A stretch of DNA of 64,000 bases from Mycobacterium kubicae. GTDB taxonomy: Bacteria > Actinomycetota > Actinomycetes > Mycobacteriales > Mycobacteriaceae. Positions 18,159 to 26,856 of the stretch are shown one piece after another. The stretch is taken from positions 4,340,001 to 4,404,000 of the forward strand of contig NZ_CP065047.1 of the NCBI RefSeq assembly GCF_015689175.1. The letters run 5' to 3'. The position numbers and the translations under genes are program-made. Positions within the stretch are counted from its first letter, which is position 1, and every line of letters begins with the position of its first letter. The notes beneath the pieces were generated by a model. It had not been told where the DNA came from. It worked only from the letters and a program-made list of their open reading frames with translations, and searched no databases.

Positions 18159-19296
18159 GCGTGTCCGCGTCGTGATCCTTGATGGCACAAGGCCCTTGAC
18201 CCGGGGGCGGCGGGTCGATGTGCGGCCGCCCGTCGGGCTGCCCGCTCATCCACGTCGACCAGATGCCGACCGAATACGGGCCTTGGGCGCCGGCCGCTTC
18301 GTAAAAGCCCTGCGGGTCATAGACTTTGGCTTCCAGGTAGGGCCATGGGCAGGCCACCGAGGTCGCGGCCTTAATGGCCTTGATCGCAGCGAACCAAGCG
18401 CCGTAAGCGAAGTAGGACACGTTGATGATGGCGAACATCACCAGGAAGGTGCCGAGCACCGGCCGGCTCGGGAAGACTCTGGCCTTCGCGGCCAGCTTTT
18501 CGGCCACCGACTTGCCGGTGTCGTCGCGGTAGCACAGGATCGCGGCGGGAACCATCACGAACGTCACCGAGAACGACTCCCAGATGAGCGGGAACTGGAA
18601 GGTGGTGCCGGTGAACACCGATCCCCACGGGATCACCTGGGAATAGATGTACATGCCCCAGTGGATCAGGATATTTTCCAGCATGGCATCGAAGACGAAG
18701 CCGATCGCACAGGTCAGTACGCCCAGGCTGAGCAGCGGATGCCGCGACACGAAATGCTGCGGTCCGTGCTTGGCCTGCAGCTTGCGCAGAATCCAGATCG
18801 CCGGGAAATACGGGCCGAAATAGAACATCACATAACCGAATACGACAAACGGTTCCACCGTCGGCGACAGCGACACCAAGGGCCACGACTCCGGCCAGTG
18901 GATCAGGTCGGGGTTGTACACCGCGAACGGGGCCCAGTTCATGATCGGGTCCTGCCACACGATCAGCGTGGTGCACAAGAACATCAGCATGACCGGGCTG
19001 CCGGGATTACGGCGCCAGCCCCTGATGAAGACGATCAACAGCACGATCAGCGCCACGACCGTGGCGGCATCCAGGAAGGTGATGTAGTCCAGCCCGAACG
19101 TGAACTTCACCGGACGCGGGCGGCCCTGCACATTCGGGTTGGCGACGCGCGGGTCGAGGGCGGTGCGGCAGTTGGCGATGAAGAACAGCGCGAACGCGGC
19201 CAACGCGGCACCGGCGATCCAGCCGCCCCAGCTGCGTTGACCGCGCGTGCCGGCCCGACGCGGCTCGTCAGCGGGCAGCGACGTTTCGGTTGTCAC
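18151..19296 (-). CDS. AveC-like (spirocyclase-family) integral membrane protein
   Basis: Integral membrane protein of 381 residues with at least seven hydrophobic segments (for example GWIAGAALAAFALFF, FLDAATVVALIVLLIVF, PFVVFGYVMFYFG, LGTFLVMFAIINVSYFAYG). The layout and segments such as WQDPIMNW and LENILIHWGMYIYSQ resemble the AveC spirocyclase family of avermectin biosynthesis, which in mycobacteria is common near lipid-degradation genes but of unproven function. GTG 19296 is chosen because it overlaps the stop codon of the preceding binding-protein gene. The acidic and His residues inside membrane segments (DAMLENILIHW) could be catalytic. The family assignment is by recognition, not alignment. 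Confidence 0.7.
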   Translation of the reverse strand: MTTETSLPADEPRRAGTRGQRSWGGWIAGAALAAFALFFIANCRTALDPRVANPNVQGRPRPVKFTFGLDYITFLDAATVVALIVLLIVFIRGWRRNPGSPVMLMFLCTTLIVWQDPIMNWAPFAVYNPDLIHWPESWPLVSLSPTVEPFVVFGYVMFYFGPYFPAIWILRKLQAKHGPQHFVSRHPLLSLGVLTCAIGFVFDAMLENILIHWGMYIYSQVIPWGSVFTGTTFQFPLIWESFSVTFVMVPAAILCYRDDTGKSVAEKLAAKARVFPSRPVLGTFLVMFAIINVSYFAYGAWFAAIKAIKAATSVACPWPYLEAKVYDPQGFYEAAGAQGPYSVGIWSTWMSGQPDGRPHIDPPPPGQGPCAIKDHDADTHG

Positions 19297-20414
19297 AGGC
19301 CGTCCTCTCCGAAGCGATCGACCAGATCGGAGTTGACGCCGTCGGGATCCAGCCTGCGCGCCACCAGGTATCCGGCGCCCATCCAGGCCCGTCGGGTCCA
19401 CTTGCCGAACGACACTCGAGTGCCCGGCGCGCCCGCCGCGGCGGGCATCATCTTGACCCGCTCCAAAGCCTCTTTGACTCCGCGCGGGCTCAGCGGATGC
19501 GCATCGCTGAACGCGCGCACCAGTGTTGCGGCGACGTCATGGTTGACCGGGGGCACACAGTATTCGGGACGGCGCCCGCCGTACTTCTTCGCGTACCGGT
19601 CCAGGAAGTCCTGCCCGACTCGATTGGACTCGTCGTACTGATCGACTCCGATCCAGCCCAGAAACGCGTTCCACATGATCGGGTTGACCCACGCGTTCTG
19701 GAAGGCCGTGGTGGTGAATCGCGGCGGGTCCCAATCGACAGCCTGCAACGCCGGGTTGATGAACACGATGCCGAATCCGAAACCCAGGTGCACGATTGCC
19801 TCGGCCTTCGCCTCGTGCAGGGTCTGCACCGCGTCGTTGATGTCTTGCGCGGTCTGCGCAATGGCCGCTTCGGCGACGATGCGAATGTCCTTGTGGCGGC
19901 ACGCCGTTCGCAGATGCTTCAGGTAGCTCTCGCCGATCAGGTTCTGCTCGACGAGAACTCCGATCTGGGTGAGCCCCCGTTTGGCCATCAAGTCGGCGAT
20001 GAAGATCGGCTCGTCGGTCATCGATCCTTGCGGGAAGGCGAATGTCCATTCGCCCAACCAGTCGTCGGTGCCGGTGACGCTGATGGCCGGTACCTTGAAC
20101 CGCTCTTCGATGGCCTCGCGGGTGGGCACACAGTTGTCGGTGATGTGCGGGCCGAAGATGACCAGACAGCCCTCCTCGACGAGTTCGCCGAACGCGTCGA
20201 TGACTGCCTTGACCGATCCCTTGGGCAGTCCCTCCACCTCGCGGTAGATCATCTCTACCGGGCGATCGATGACGCCCCGCTCGACGGCTTCGGCGAAGAC
20301 CAGGTCGAAGCATTGGGCGAAGTCGGCGCGCATCTCGGCTGGAAAAGCCGGTGGCAGTGTGAAATCCATCAGGTAGCCGACCTTGATCGGCGCCGCGGTG
20401 CTTTCGTATGACAT
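19293..20414 (-). CDS. Periplasmic-binding-protein type 1 fold protein without signal peptide
   Basis: A 373-residue protein resembling branched-chain amino-acid/amide ABC-transporter binding proteins (type 1 periplasmic fold): IKVGYLMDFTLPP strand start, VIFGPHITDNC, VPAISVTGTDDW, and IGVLVEQNLIGESYL. ATG 20414 has GGAAGG seven bases upstream; the mature-like sequence starts within 12 residues with no signal peptide or lipobox, and no permease or ATPase genes are nearby. It may therefore be a cytoplasmic ligand-binding or sensor protein in the P450/AveC cluster rather than part of a transporter. Overlaps the AveC-like gene by four bases. Confidence 0.78.
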   Translation of the reverse strand: MSYESTAAPIKVGYLMDFTLPPAFPAEMRADFAQCFDLVFAEAVERGVIDRPVEMIYREVEGLPKGSVKAVIDAFGELVEEGCLVIFGPHITDNCVPTREAIEERFKVPAISVTGTDDWLGEWTFAFPQGSMTDEPIFIADLMAKRGLTQIGVLVEQNLIGESYLKHLRTACRHKDIRIVAEAAIAQTAQDINDAVQTLHEAKAEAIVHLGFGFGIVFINPALQAVDWDPPRFTTTAFQNAWVNPIMWNAFLGWIGVDQYDESNRVGQDFLDRYAKKYGGRRPEYCVPPVNHDVAATLVRAFSDAHPLSPRGVKEALERVKMMPAAAGAPGTRVSFGKWTRRAWMGAGYLVARRLDPDGVNSDLVDRFGEDGL

Positions 20415-20468
20415 TCGGCCTTCCAAACCTAAGATTTGTTCGTAGCGCTAGTTATTCTTTTCTCGGCG

Positions 20469-21320
20469 TCATTCATCCCGATCCTCCGTCTCGGCCAGAT
20501 AGATGCCGATCATCTCGTTGAGGCCCCGGCTCACCGCCACATCGTCGGTGAGCGGTCCGGCGATGGCGGCCCTGGCCGCATCCGCGATGCTCAAGCCCTC
20601 GGCGACCAGCCTGCCCGCGGCGATCAGCACGCGAGTCGATGCGACCTCGCGCAGTCCACCGGTCTCCAAACGGCGGATGGCCTGCCCCAGCCGCACCAGC
20701 CGGGATGCGATGGCAGCCGTGACGCCCGCCTCGTGCGCCACGATCCCCTGCTCGACATCGGCTGGGGGAAAACCGAATTCGATGGCAACCATCCGCTGGC
20801 GGGTCGAATCCTTGAGGTCCTTGAGCACGCTTTGATAGCCGGGGTTATAGGACACCACCAGCCCGAATCCGGGTGCGGCAGCCAGCGTGACGCCCAGACG
20901 CTCGATGGGCAACTGACGCCGGTGGTCGGCCAGCGGGTGCAGAACCACGGTGGTGTCCTGCCGAGCTTCCACCACTTCGTCGAGATAACAGATCGCGCCG
21001 TCCCGTACCGCCCGGGTCAGGGGGCCGTCGACCCATACCGTCTCGTCGCCGCGCAGGAGATACCGACCGACCAGGTCCGCTGTGGTGAGGTCGTCATGGC
21101 AGGCGACGGTGATCAGGGGCCGGCCGAGGTCATGTGCCATCGCCTCGACGAAGCGGGTCTTGCCGCAACCCGTCGGCCCCTTGAGCACGAGGGCCAGGCC
21201 TTGGCGGAAGGCCGCCTTGAACACGGCCTCTTCATTACCCACCGATTGGTAGTAGGGCCGCGTCGGCTCCACCTCAGCGGTCACGCCGTTGTGTCCAACC
21301 AACCCGGGCTCGTTGGCCAT
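20469..21320 (-). CDS. MoxR-type AAA+ ATPase, CbbQ/NirQ/NorQ family
   Basis: AAA+ ATPase of 283 residues. Walker A GPTGCGKT at 48-55, Walker B ICYLDEV at about 110-116, and a sensor-like Asn in VVSYNPGYQ. The C-terminal NorQ-like domain follows. CbbQ/NorQ proteins form hexamers that work with a VWA protein (CbbO/NorD) to remodel an enzyme or insert its metal cofactor. The partner gene is immediately upstream (30-base gap). No Rubisco or nitric-oxide reductase is present, so the client is unknown; the co-transcribed P450 and AveC-like protein are candidates by position only. Confidence 0.9.
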   Translation of the reverse strand: MANEPGLVGHNGVTAEVEPTRPYYQSVGNEEAVFKAAFRQGLALVLKGPTGCGKTRFVEAMAHDLGRPLITVACHDDLTTADLVGRYLLRGDETVWVDGPLTRAVRDGAICYLDEVVEARQDTTVVLHPLADHRRQLPIERLGVTLAAAPGFGLVVSYNPGYQSVLKDLKDSTRQRMVAIEFGFPPADVEQGIVAHEAGVTAAIASRLVRLGQAIRRLETGGLREVASTRVLIAAGRLVAEGLSIADAARAAIAGPLTDDVAVSRGLNEMIGIYLAETEDRDE

Positions 21321-21350
21321 AACGTCCCTTCTGCCACGGTTGCCCGGAGC

Positions 21351-23078
21351 CTAACCGGAACAGATGTTTGTTTCAAGCACTCGACCACCAGGCGCCGACG
21401 CCTTCCGGCGGACTTCGGCTGAGCGCAACGCCGACCGGAACAGCGGTCCGATCACACCGGCCAGTTGATCGGGGCGCGCGACAGTCGCATGGGCGGTGCT
21501 GCCGAACACTTTCCGCAGCGCGGCTACGTCGGTTCCCGCGCCGATCGTCAGGCACACGCACCCGGTGCCCCGGCGCCGGGCCTCGGTCAGTGCCCGGCGC
21601 GTGTCCGCCGCGCCGTAACCACGCTCGTATCCGTGGTCGTAGGCAAGGCCGTCGGACAGCACCACCATCAGCCGCCGCGAAGTGCCACCGCGGGCTTGCA
21701 GGACTGCCGACCCGTGCCGGATCGCGGCGCCGAGGCGGGAATAGGCGCCGGGTTCCAAACTGTTCAGCCGCCTCATGACTCGCGCGTCGAGGGGATCGTG
21801 GAACCGCTTGACCGCCACCAGGCTCACCGCTTTGCGGCCTTGGGAATAATAGCCGTAGAGCGCCACCCGGTCTCCTAGATCATGCAGCCCGACAAGAAGA
21901 TTGGCCACAGCAACGCGCTGTTGTTGGTGCACCGTGCAGCCCAGTGTTCCGGGCTGCGCCGTCGAGCCGGACACATCGAGGAGGAGCAGCACCGACAGAT
22001 CGCGCCGACGCCGCAAGCTGTCCAGGTACACCGCCTCATCGGGCACGCAACCGGCCCGCACCTCCACGCGGGCCTGCACCGCCGCGTCGATGTCGACGTC
22101 GTCGCCCTGCGACTGACGGCGACGCCGGTGCAATCCCATGCCCAGCCGCGACAGCGGACGCCGCAGCCCGATAGCGGCATCGATCGCCGGATTTGCCGTC
22201 GCGGTGATGGTCGGCTCGAGTTCGCGCACGGTGCACCACTGCGGCCGATAGCGCTTGGCGGCCACGTCCCATTCCGGGTACCGCACGCCATCGGGTTGGG
22301 CTCGGTGATCGTCGATGTCCTCGGCGGATCTCGAGGCTAGTGACGACACGACGTGCGGACCGCGCGCCGTGGATTCGACTCGATGCGTCGGGCTGTCGGC
22401 GCCCGGCGGTCCCCCGCCGCTGCCCGTCTTACGCGCCGCAGACAACATCTTCTGCAACAACTTGCCGATGAATCCGCCGCCCCCAACCGGGCTGGTGAAC
22501 ACATCAGGGTCGTCGGACTCGTCCACCTCGCCGTCGTCGAGCTCCTCCAGCTCCCGCTTCCCGGCGCTGCGGGGGAGGTGTTGCGGATGCGCTGGATCGT
22601 TGGCTTCGGCGACTTGGGCGCACGCGGCCAGGACTTTCGCCGCTCGGATGACCCCGAATGCCCTTGGCGGATCGTCGATCACCGCAGTTCTGCTGGCGAT
22701 CATCAGCGACGCGGCAGGCGAGTCGCTGCGCCTTGCGATCTCGCGATTGCCCAACTCTGCCAAGACCGGCGGCAGCAGATCGCGGTTGGCCACCAACGCG
22801 CGGTGTCCTTCGGCCGCCAGATAGCGGCTGGCCAACCGACGACGGTGGACCAGCCGGCGCACGATATCTGCCTCCAGGCTGCCGGCCGCAATCAACGACG
22901 CCTGGACTACGACCGCCTCGAGTGTGGTGTACAAGCCGTTGGAAGCATCGACATAGATGGTGTGCCCGTCGGTCCAAGCCGGCTCCCCCGGGCTGAGTTC
23001 GGCGACCGCCACCGGCCGGCCCGCCAGTGCGCAAGCAAGCATGCCGAGGGACTGTTCGCCAAGAGCGTCGGTTCCCAC
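21351..23078 (-). CDS. VWA-domain protein, CbbO/NorD family
   Basis: A 575-residue partner of the MoxR-type ATPase. The C-terminal half is a von Willebrand A domain with the metal-ion-dependent adhesion site: LLLDVSGST (about 367-371) plus a downstream Thr and Asp (VVLSDGLAYD). The N-terminal half is alpha-helical and acidic in the middle (EELDDGEVDESDD). GTG 23078 is chosen because GGAGGT stands immediately upstream; the longer frame from 23126 begins with TTG and passes through that ribosome site. First gene of the minus-strand P450 run, divergent from two acyl-CoA dehydrogenase genes. Confidence 0.87.
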   Translation of the reverse strand: MGTDALGEQSLGMLACALAGRPVAVAELSPGEPAWTDGHTIYVDASNGLYTTLEAVVVQASLIAAGSLEADIVRRLVHRRRLASRYLAAEGHRALVANRDLLPPVLAELGNREIARRSDSPAASLMIASRTAVIDDPPRAFGVIRAAKVLAACAQVAEANDPAHPQHLPRSAGKRELEELDDGEVDESDDPDVFTSPVGGGGFIGKLLQKMLSAARKTGSGGGPPGADSPTHRVESTARGPHVVSSLASRSAEDIDDHRAQPDGVRYPEWDVAAKRYRPQWCTVRELEPTITATANPAIDAAIGLRRPLSRLGMGLHRRRRQSQGDDVDIDAAVQARVEVRAGCVPDEAVYLDSLRRRRDLSVLLLLDVSGSTAQPGTLGCTVHQQQRVAVANLLVGLHDLGDRVALYGYYSQGRKAVSLVAVKRFHDPLDARVMRRLNSLEPGAYSRLGAAIRHGSAVLQARGGTSRRLMVVLSDGLAYDHGYERGYGAADTRRALTEARRRGTGCVCLTIGAGTDVAALRKVFGSTAHATVARPDQLAGVIGPLFRSALRSAEVRRKASAPGGRVLETNICSG

Positions 23079-23123
23079 TGTCGACCTCCGATACCACCGG
23101 CGATCTCCTGGCCACTGTTTGAC

Positions 23124-23137
23124 CAAAAATCTGTTCC
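23124..23137 (+). promoter_or_regulatory. Repeated 14-base motif in the divergent promoter region
   Basis: CAAAAATCTGTTCC lies between the divergent VWA and acyl-CoA dehydrogenase starts. A 13/14 match (CAAACATCTGTTCC, minus strand 21357-21370) lies just ahead of the MoxR gene, and a weaker 10/14 match (20429-20442) just ahead of the binding-protein gene. Position suggests a shared operator for the cluster; the sequence is not palindromic and the regulator is unknown. Confidence 0.28.
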
Positions 23138-23184
23138 AACGTAAAGTTCGCCATGGCCGCAGTCAATCGAGTCGAGCAGGAAAC

Positions 23185-24327
23185 GTGGATTTCTCCTACC
23201 CGGCGGAAGTGGAACAATTCCGCGATGAACTGCGTGCGTGGTTGGCGGCCAATCTCACCGAAGAGTTGATTGCCGCGCGCCGGCCGGCCGGCCGCAGTGA
23301 CGAAGTGTTCGAACGGCTGCGGGCGTGGAACGCGACGATGGCCGATGCCGGCTGGGCGGCCGTGTCCTGGCCTAGGGAGTACGGCGGACGCGGAGCCACG
23401 GTCCTCGAACAGCTCGTCTACACCGAGGAAACGACGCGTGCTCGGGCACCCCTGCCGCTCAACGTAATTGGTATGAACAACATCGCTCCCGCGATCATGC
23501 AGTACGGCACCGAAGAGCAGAAGACTACCCTGCTGCCGCGCATGATGCGCGCCGACGACATCTGGTGCCAAGGCATGTCCGAGCCGGAAGCCGGGTCCGA
23601 TCTCGCCGCATTGCGGACACGCGCGGTGCGTGACAACGGTGACTTCGTCATCAACGGGCAGAAGATCTGGACCTCACTGGGGCACCGGGCGCATTGGTGC
23701 CAGCTCTATGTGCGCACCGATCCGGACGCCCCCAAGCACAAAGGCATCTCTTGTCTGATCGTCGACATGCGCTTGCCGGGCATCGAGGTGCGGCCGCTGG
23801 TCACGCTCAACGGCGAGGCCGATTTCGCCGAGGTGTTCTTCCACGATGTGCATGTCCCGGCCGACGCCCTGCTCGGCCCGCTCAACAAAGGCTGGCAGGT
23901 CGCCACCACCACGTTGAGCCATGAGCGCGCCGGTGCCGCTCGGCTGTATGCCGAAATGCAGGTGCGGTTGGAAGAACTGGTCGCCGACTTCGCCGACGCG
24001 AATGCGCTCGATGATCCCCTGACCCTACGGCGCCTGGGCGAAATCGGGCTGCGCATCAAATATCTGGAAGTTCTGTGTCAGCGCTCGATTTCGGCGACAC
24101 TGCACGGTGGTGACGCGCTGGGCTCGGCGAGCCTGGCCAAGACGGTTTGGGGTGAGGTGGGACAGAGCCTGGCGGCGCTGGCCTTCGACGTGCTGGGTAC
24201 CGGCGGGACGGACCGCCGGTGGGCCGATTACCGCCTGACCTCCCGATCCCTGACGATCGCCGGTGGCACTACCCAGATCAACAAGAACATCACCGCCCAG
24301 CGAGTGTTGGGACTGCCGCGCCAATGA
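23185..24327 (+). CDS. Acyl-CoA dehydrogenase, FadE-type subunit 1
   Basis: FAD-dependent acyl-CoA dehydrogenase of 380 residues. The flavin/substrate motif is QGMSEPEAGSDLAALRT and the C-terminal TIAGGTTQINKN stands where medium-chain enzymes carry YEGT; that catalytic Glu is absent here. GTG 23185 (AGCAGGAA upstream) starts at DFSYPAEVEQFRDE, the usual N-terminus. It overlaps the next dehydrogenase by four bases. Adjacent unequal FadE pairs in mycobacteria commonly form alpha2beta2 heterotetramers acting on sterol side chains or other bulky acyl-CoAs, with one competent active site per pair; that assembly is inferred here. Confidence 0.9.
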   Translation: MDFSYPAEVEQFRDELRAWLAANLTEELIAARRPAGRSDEVFERLRAWNATMADAGWAAVSWPREYGGRGATVLEQLVYTEETTRARAPLPLNVIGMNNIAPAIMQYGTEEQKTTLLPRMMRADDIWCQGMSEPEAGSDLAALRTRAVRDNGDFVINGQKIWTSLGHRAHWCQLYVRTDPDAPKHKGISCLIVDMRLPGIEVRPLVTLNGEADFAEVFFHDVHVPADALLGPLNKGWQVATTTLSHERAGAARLYAEMQVRLEELVADFADANALDDPLTLRRLGEIGLRIKYLEVLCQRSISATLHGGDALGSASLAKTVWGEVGQSLAALAFDVLGTGGTDRRWADYRLTSRSLTIAGGTTQINKNITAQRVLGLPRQ

Positions 24328-25430
24328 ACCTGGAACTCACCGACGAACAACTGGCGCTGCGCGACACGGTACGCCGCTTCCTTGCCGAACGAGCATCGAT
24401 CTCGGCGCACGTGCGGCCCCTGCTCGACGATCCGACCGGCACCACCGAGGCAATTTGGCGTGGCCTGGCCGACCTGGGCGCGACCGGGCTGTTGGTGCCG
24501 GCCGAATTCGGGGGCGCCGGCATGACGATGGTGGAAGCCGGCGTTGTCGCCGAAGAACTCGGTGTCGCGCTGCATCCCGGGCCGTGGTTGTCCTGCGCCG
24601 TCGCCGCGGTGCGGGCGTTGACCCGGCTCGGCGCCCACGATGCGGGGGCTGAGCTGCTCACCGGCATCGCCGAAGGCACCACCATCGCGAGCTTCGCCCC
24701 CGACGCCGGCCACAGCGTGTCGGCGGTGCCGCGAAACGGTGACGTCGTGCTCAAAGGTGAGCTTCCCGTGGTGCCCGATGCGGCAGCGGCCAATGTGCTC
24801 TTGCTCCTTGCCGAAGACCGCGACGGCGCTGGACTCTTCGCGGTACCTACCGACGCCCCCGGCGTCGTGGTGCGACCCGAACGCGGAATCGATCCGACCC
24901 GCAAGCGGTTTCGTGTGGAGTTGGCCGATGTCCCGGCGCAGCGGCTGGCCACCCCGTCGCCGGATGCGGTGCGGGCCGTTGTCGACGACATCCTGGTCGC
25001 GATGGCCGCCGACGCGCTCGGCGCGGCGCAGGCCGTCATGCACCTCGCCCTCGACTACGCCAAGATGCGTAAGCAATTCGGACAGGTCATCGGCTCGTTT
25101 CAAGCGGTGCAGCACCTGTGTGTCGACATGTACGAGACGGTCGAGTTGGCCCGCAGCGGCGTCATTCACGCGCTGTGGGCCGCCGACTGCGCCGCCGACG
25201 CCGAGGAGCGGCACCTGGCGGCGGTGCGCGTCAAGGCTTTCGCCGGACAGCTGGCCACCGTCGGTGATACCGCGATCCAGGTGTTCGGCGGCATCGGCTA
25301 CACCTGGGAGCACGACGCTCATCTCTACCTCAAGCGCCTGTTGAGCTGGAGCACCTATCTGGGCGGATCGGATTCCTACCTCGTCGAACTCGGTGCACTG
25401 CTGGCACAAACCAAAGTGGTTGACCGGTGA
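24324..25430 (+). CDS. Acyl-CoA dehydrogenase, FadE-type subunit 2
   Basis: Second acyl-CoA dehydrogenase, 368 residues, starting at an ATG overlapping the stop of the first (ATGA at 24324). N-terminal MNLELTDEQLALRDTVRRFL is typical. The middle beta domain is degenerate compared with its partner, while the C-terminal part keeps LDYAKMRKQFGQVIGSFQAV and the GGIGYTWEHDAHLYLKR motif seen in the second subunit of heteromeric FadE pairs. The two genes are probably coordinated with the divergent P450 cluster and the double-TetR gene that follows. Substrate unknown. Confidence 0.88.
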   Translation: MNLELTDEQLALRDTVRRFLAERASISAHVRPLLDDPTGTTEAIWRGLADLGATGLLVPAEFGGAGMTMVEAGVVAEELGVALHPGPWLSCAVAAVRALTRLGAHDAGAELLTGIAEGTTIASFAPDAGHSVSAVPRNGDVVLKGELPVVPDAAAANVLLLLAEDRDGAGLFAVPTDAPGVVVRPERGIDPTRKRFRVELADVPAQRLATPSPDAVRAVVDDILVAMAADALGAAQAVMHLALDYAKMRKQFGQVIGSFQAVQHLCVDMYETVELARSGVIHALWAADCAADAEERHLAAVRVKAFAGQLATVGDTAIQVFGGIGYTWEHDAHLYLKRLLSWSTYLGGSDSYLVELGALLAQTKVVDR

Positions 25431-25514
25431 TCGATTTCACCGGCCCGGTCACTGCCGCTCTACAATTGGCTCCACCACGCTTTCTAGCAGCGCATTCGCC
25501 CCGGACGGTTTGAT

Positions 25515-25531
25515 AACCTTCACCAAAGGTT
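25515..25531 (+). promoter_or_regulatory. Inverted repeat upstream of the double-TetR gene
   Basis: AACCTT-CACCA-AAGGTT, a perfect 6-5-6 inverted repeat, 57-73 bases ahead of the regulator start codon and after the second dehydrogenase stop. TetR proteins usually bind such short palindromes near their own promoter, so autoregulation is plausible. No exact second copy was noticed in the cluster. Confidence 0.35.
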
Positions 25532-25587
25532 TGGTTCATCCACAGGACGGATTCGCATGGCGCCCACACTGCAGTCCGCCAGGTGCT

Positions 25588-26847
25588 ATGACTGAGAGCG
25601 CGACCGAAGCCGGAACGCGCCGAACCGAGATTCTCGAGACAGCGGCGTCGCTGATCGCTTCGTCGGGCCTGCGGACCTCGTTGCAGGAGATCGCCGACGC
25701 CGCAGGCATTCTGCCGGGCAGCCTCTATCACCATTTCGAGTCCAAAGAAGCGATCCTGGTCGAGCTGATCCGCCGGTACCAGGCTGACTTGAATCGCATC
25801 GGGTTGAACGCTCAAGCCAGACTGGATGAACCGGACTCGCGACCGACAGCCGACCAGATCGCCGAGTTGGGGGCGGCTATCGCCAACTGCGCCGTGCGAC
25901 ACCGGGCCGCCTTGCAGATGTCGTTCTACGAGGGTCCCAGCGCCGACCCCGAGTTGATGAACCTGACCCAGCAGCGGCCCACGGCGATTTACGAAGCGAT
26001 GCTGCAAACGCTGCGCGCCGCCAGGTGGAGTGGCTACGTCAAACCCGAGCTCGACCTTCCTACCTTGGCCGACCGCATCTGTCAGACCATGCTGCAGGTG
26101 GGGCTCGACGTCATCCGGCACAACTCGTCGGCCGATCAGGTTGCGGCGTTGATGTGCCGGATCACGTTGCAGGGCTTAACATCTGATCCACCTACTGACG
26201 CCGCGCTGGACGCGTCGGACGCGCTGGCCGCCGCCAGCGAGGTCATCGCCTCATGGGCCGACGACAGCGAGGCCAACCCCAGCGACAAAGCCGCCCACTT
26301 GCGGGCGGTGGCCCGAACCGAGTTCGGCCGCAAGGGATACGAGGTCACGACCATTCGCGATATCGCGTCTGCCGCCGGCCTGGGAACCGGGACGGTGTAT
26401 CGGGTGATCGGTTCCAAAGACCAGCTACTTGCTTCGATCATGCGGTCGTTCGGCCAGAAGGTCGAAGCGGGATGGATCGCGGTGCTGCGCTCGACCGCCT
26501 CCCCTGTCGAGAAATTGGACGCCCTGAGCTGGGTGAATGCCAATGCGCTGGACCAATTCTCCGACGAGTTCCGTATCCAGCTCGCCTGGATGCGGCAGTC
26601 GCCGCCCAACACCGCAAACCCCGGGTGGTTGTACACGACCCGGCTGCGTCAGATGAAATCGCTGCTCTCCGAAGGGATCAAGTCCGGCGAGATCAGCATC
26701 GACACCCCGTCCACCGCAATGTTGGCCCGGTGCATCATCGGTATGCAGTGGGTACCGGAGAACATTCTGCGCGCCGTCGGAACGCGACAATCGTTGGTGC
26801 TCACCCGCGACACGGTGTTGCGCGGAGTCGCGGTCCGCGGCGCGTAG
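25588..26847 (+). CDS. Tandem double TetR-family regulator
   Basis: A 419-residue fusion of two TetR/AcrR units; single members are about 200 residues. The first helix-turn-helix is TSLQEIADAAGILPGSLYHH (about 30-49), followed by a ligand-binding helical domain. The second is TIRDIASAAGLGTGTVYRVI (about 254-273), followed by its own effector domain. Both DNA-binding units look intact, so one chain might contact both half-sites of an operator or two operators. ATG 25588 is chosen; the frame extends upstream without a better start. Located directly after the FadE pair, it is the obvious candidate regulator for the P450/FadE cluster, with the ligand perhaps an acyl-CoA. Confidence 0.87.
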   Translation: MTESATEAGTRRTEILETAASLIASSGLRTSLQEIADAAGILPGSLYHHFESKEAILVELIRRYQADLNRIGLNAQARLDEPDSRPTADQIAELGAAIANCAVRHRAALQMSFYEGPSADPELMNLTQQRPTAIYEAMLQTLRAARWSGYVKPELDLPTLADRICQTMLQVGLDVIRHNSSADQVAALMCRITLQGLTSDPPTDAALDASDALAAASEVIASWADDSEANPSDKAAHLRAVARTEFGRKGYEVTTIRDIASAAGLGTGTVYRVIGSKDQLLASIMRSFGQKVEAGWIAVLRSTASPVEKLDALSWVNANALDQFSDEFRIQLAWMRQSPPNTANPGWLYTTRLRQMKSLLSEGIKSGEISIDTPSTAMLARCIIGMQWVPENILRAVGTRQSLVLTRDTVLRGVAVRGA

Positions 26848-26856
26848 CGTCGAAGC

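Noticed and set aside
22957..23184. Upstream extension of the first acyl-CoA dehydrogenase frame
   Set aside because: Runs antisense through the VWA gene start; the extension is Arg/Ser-rich with no similarity to dehydrogenases.
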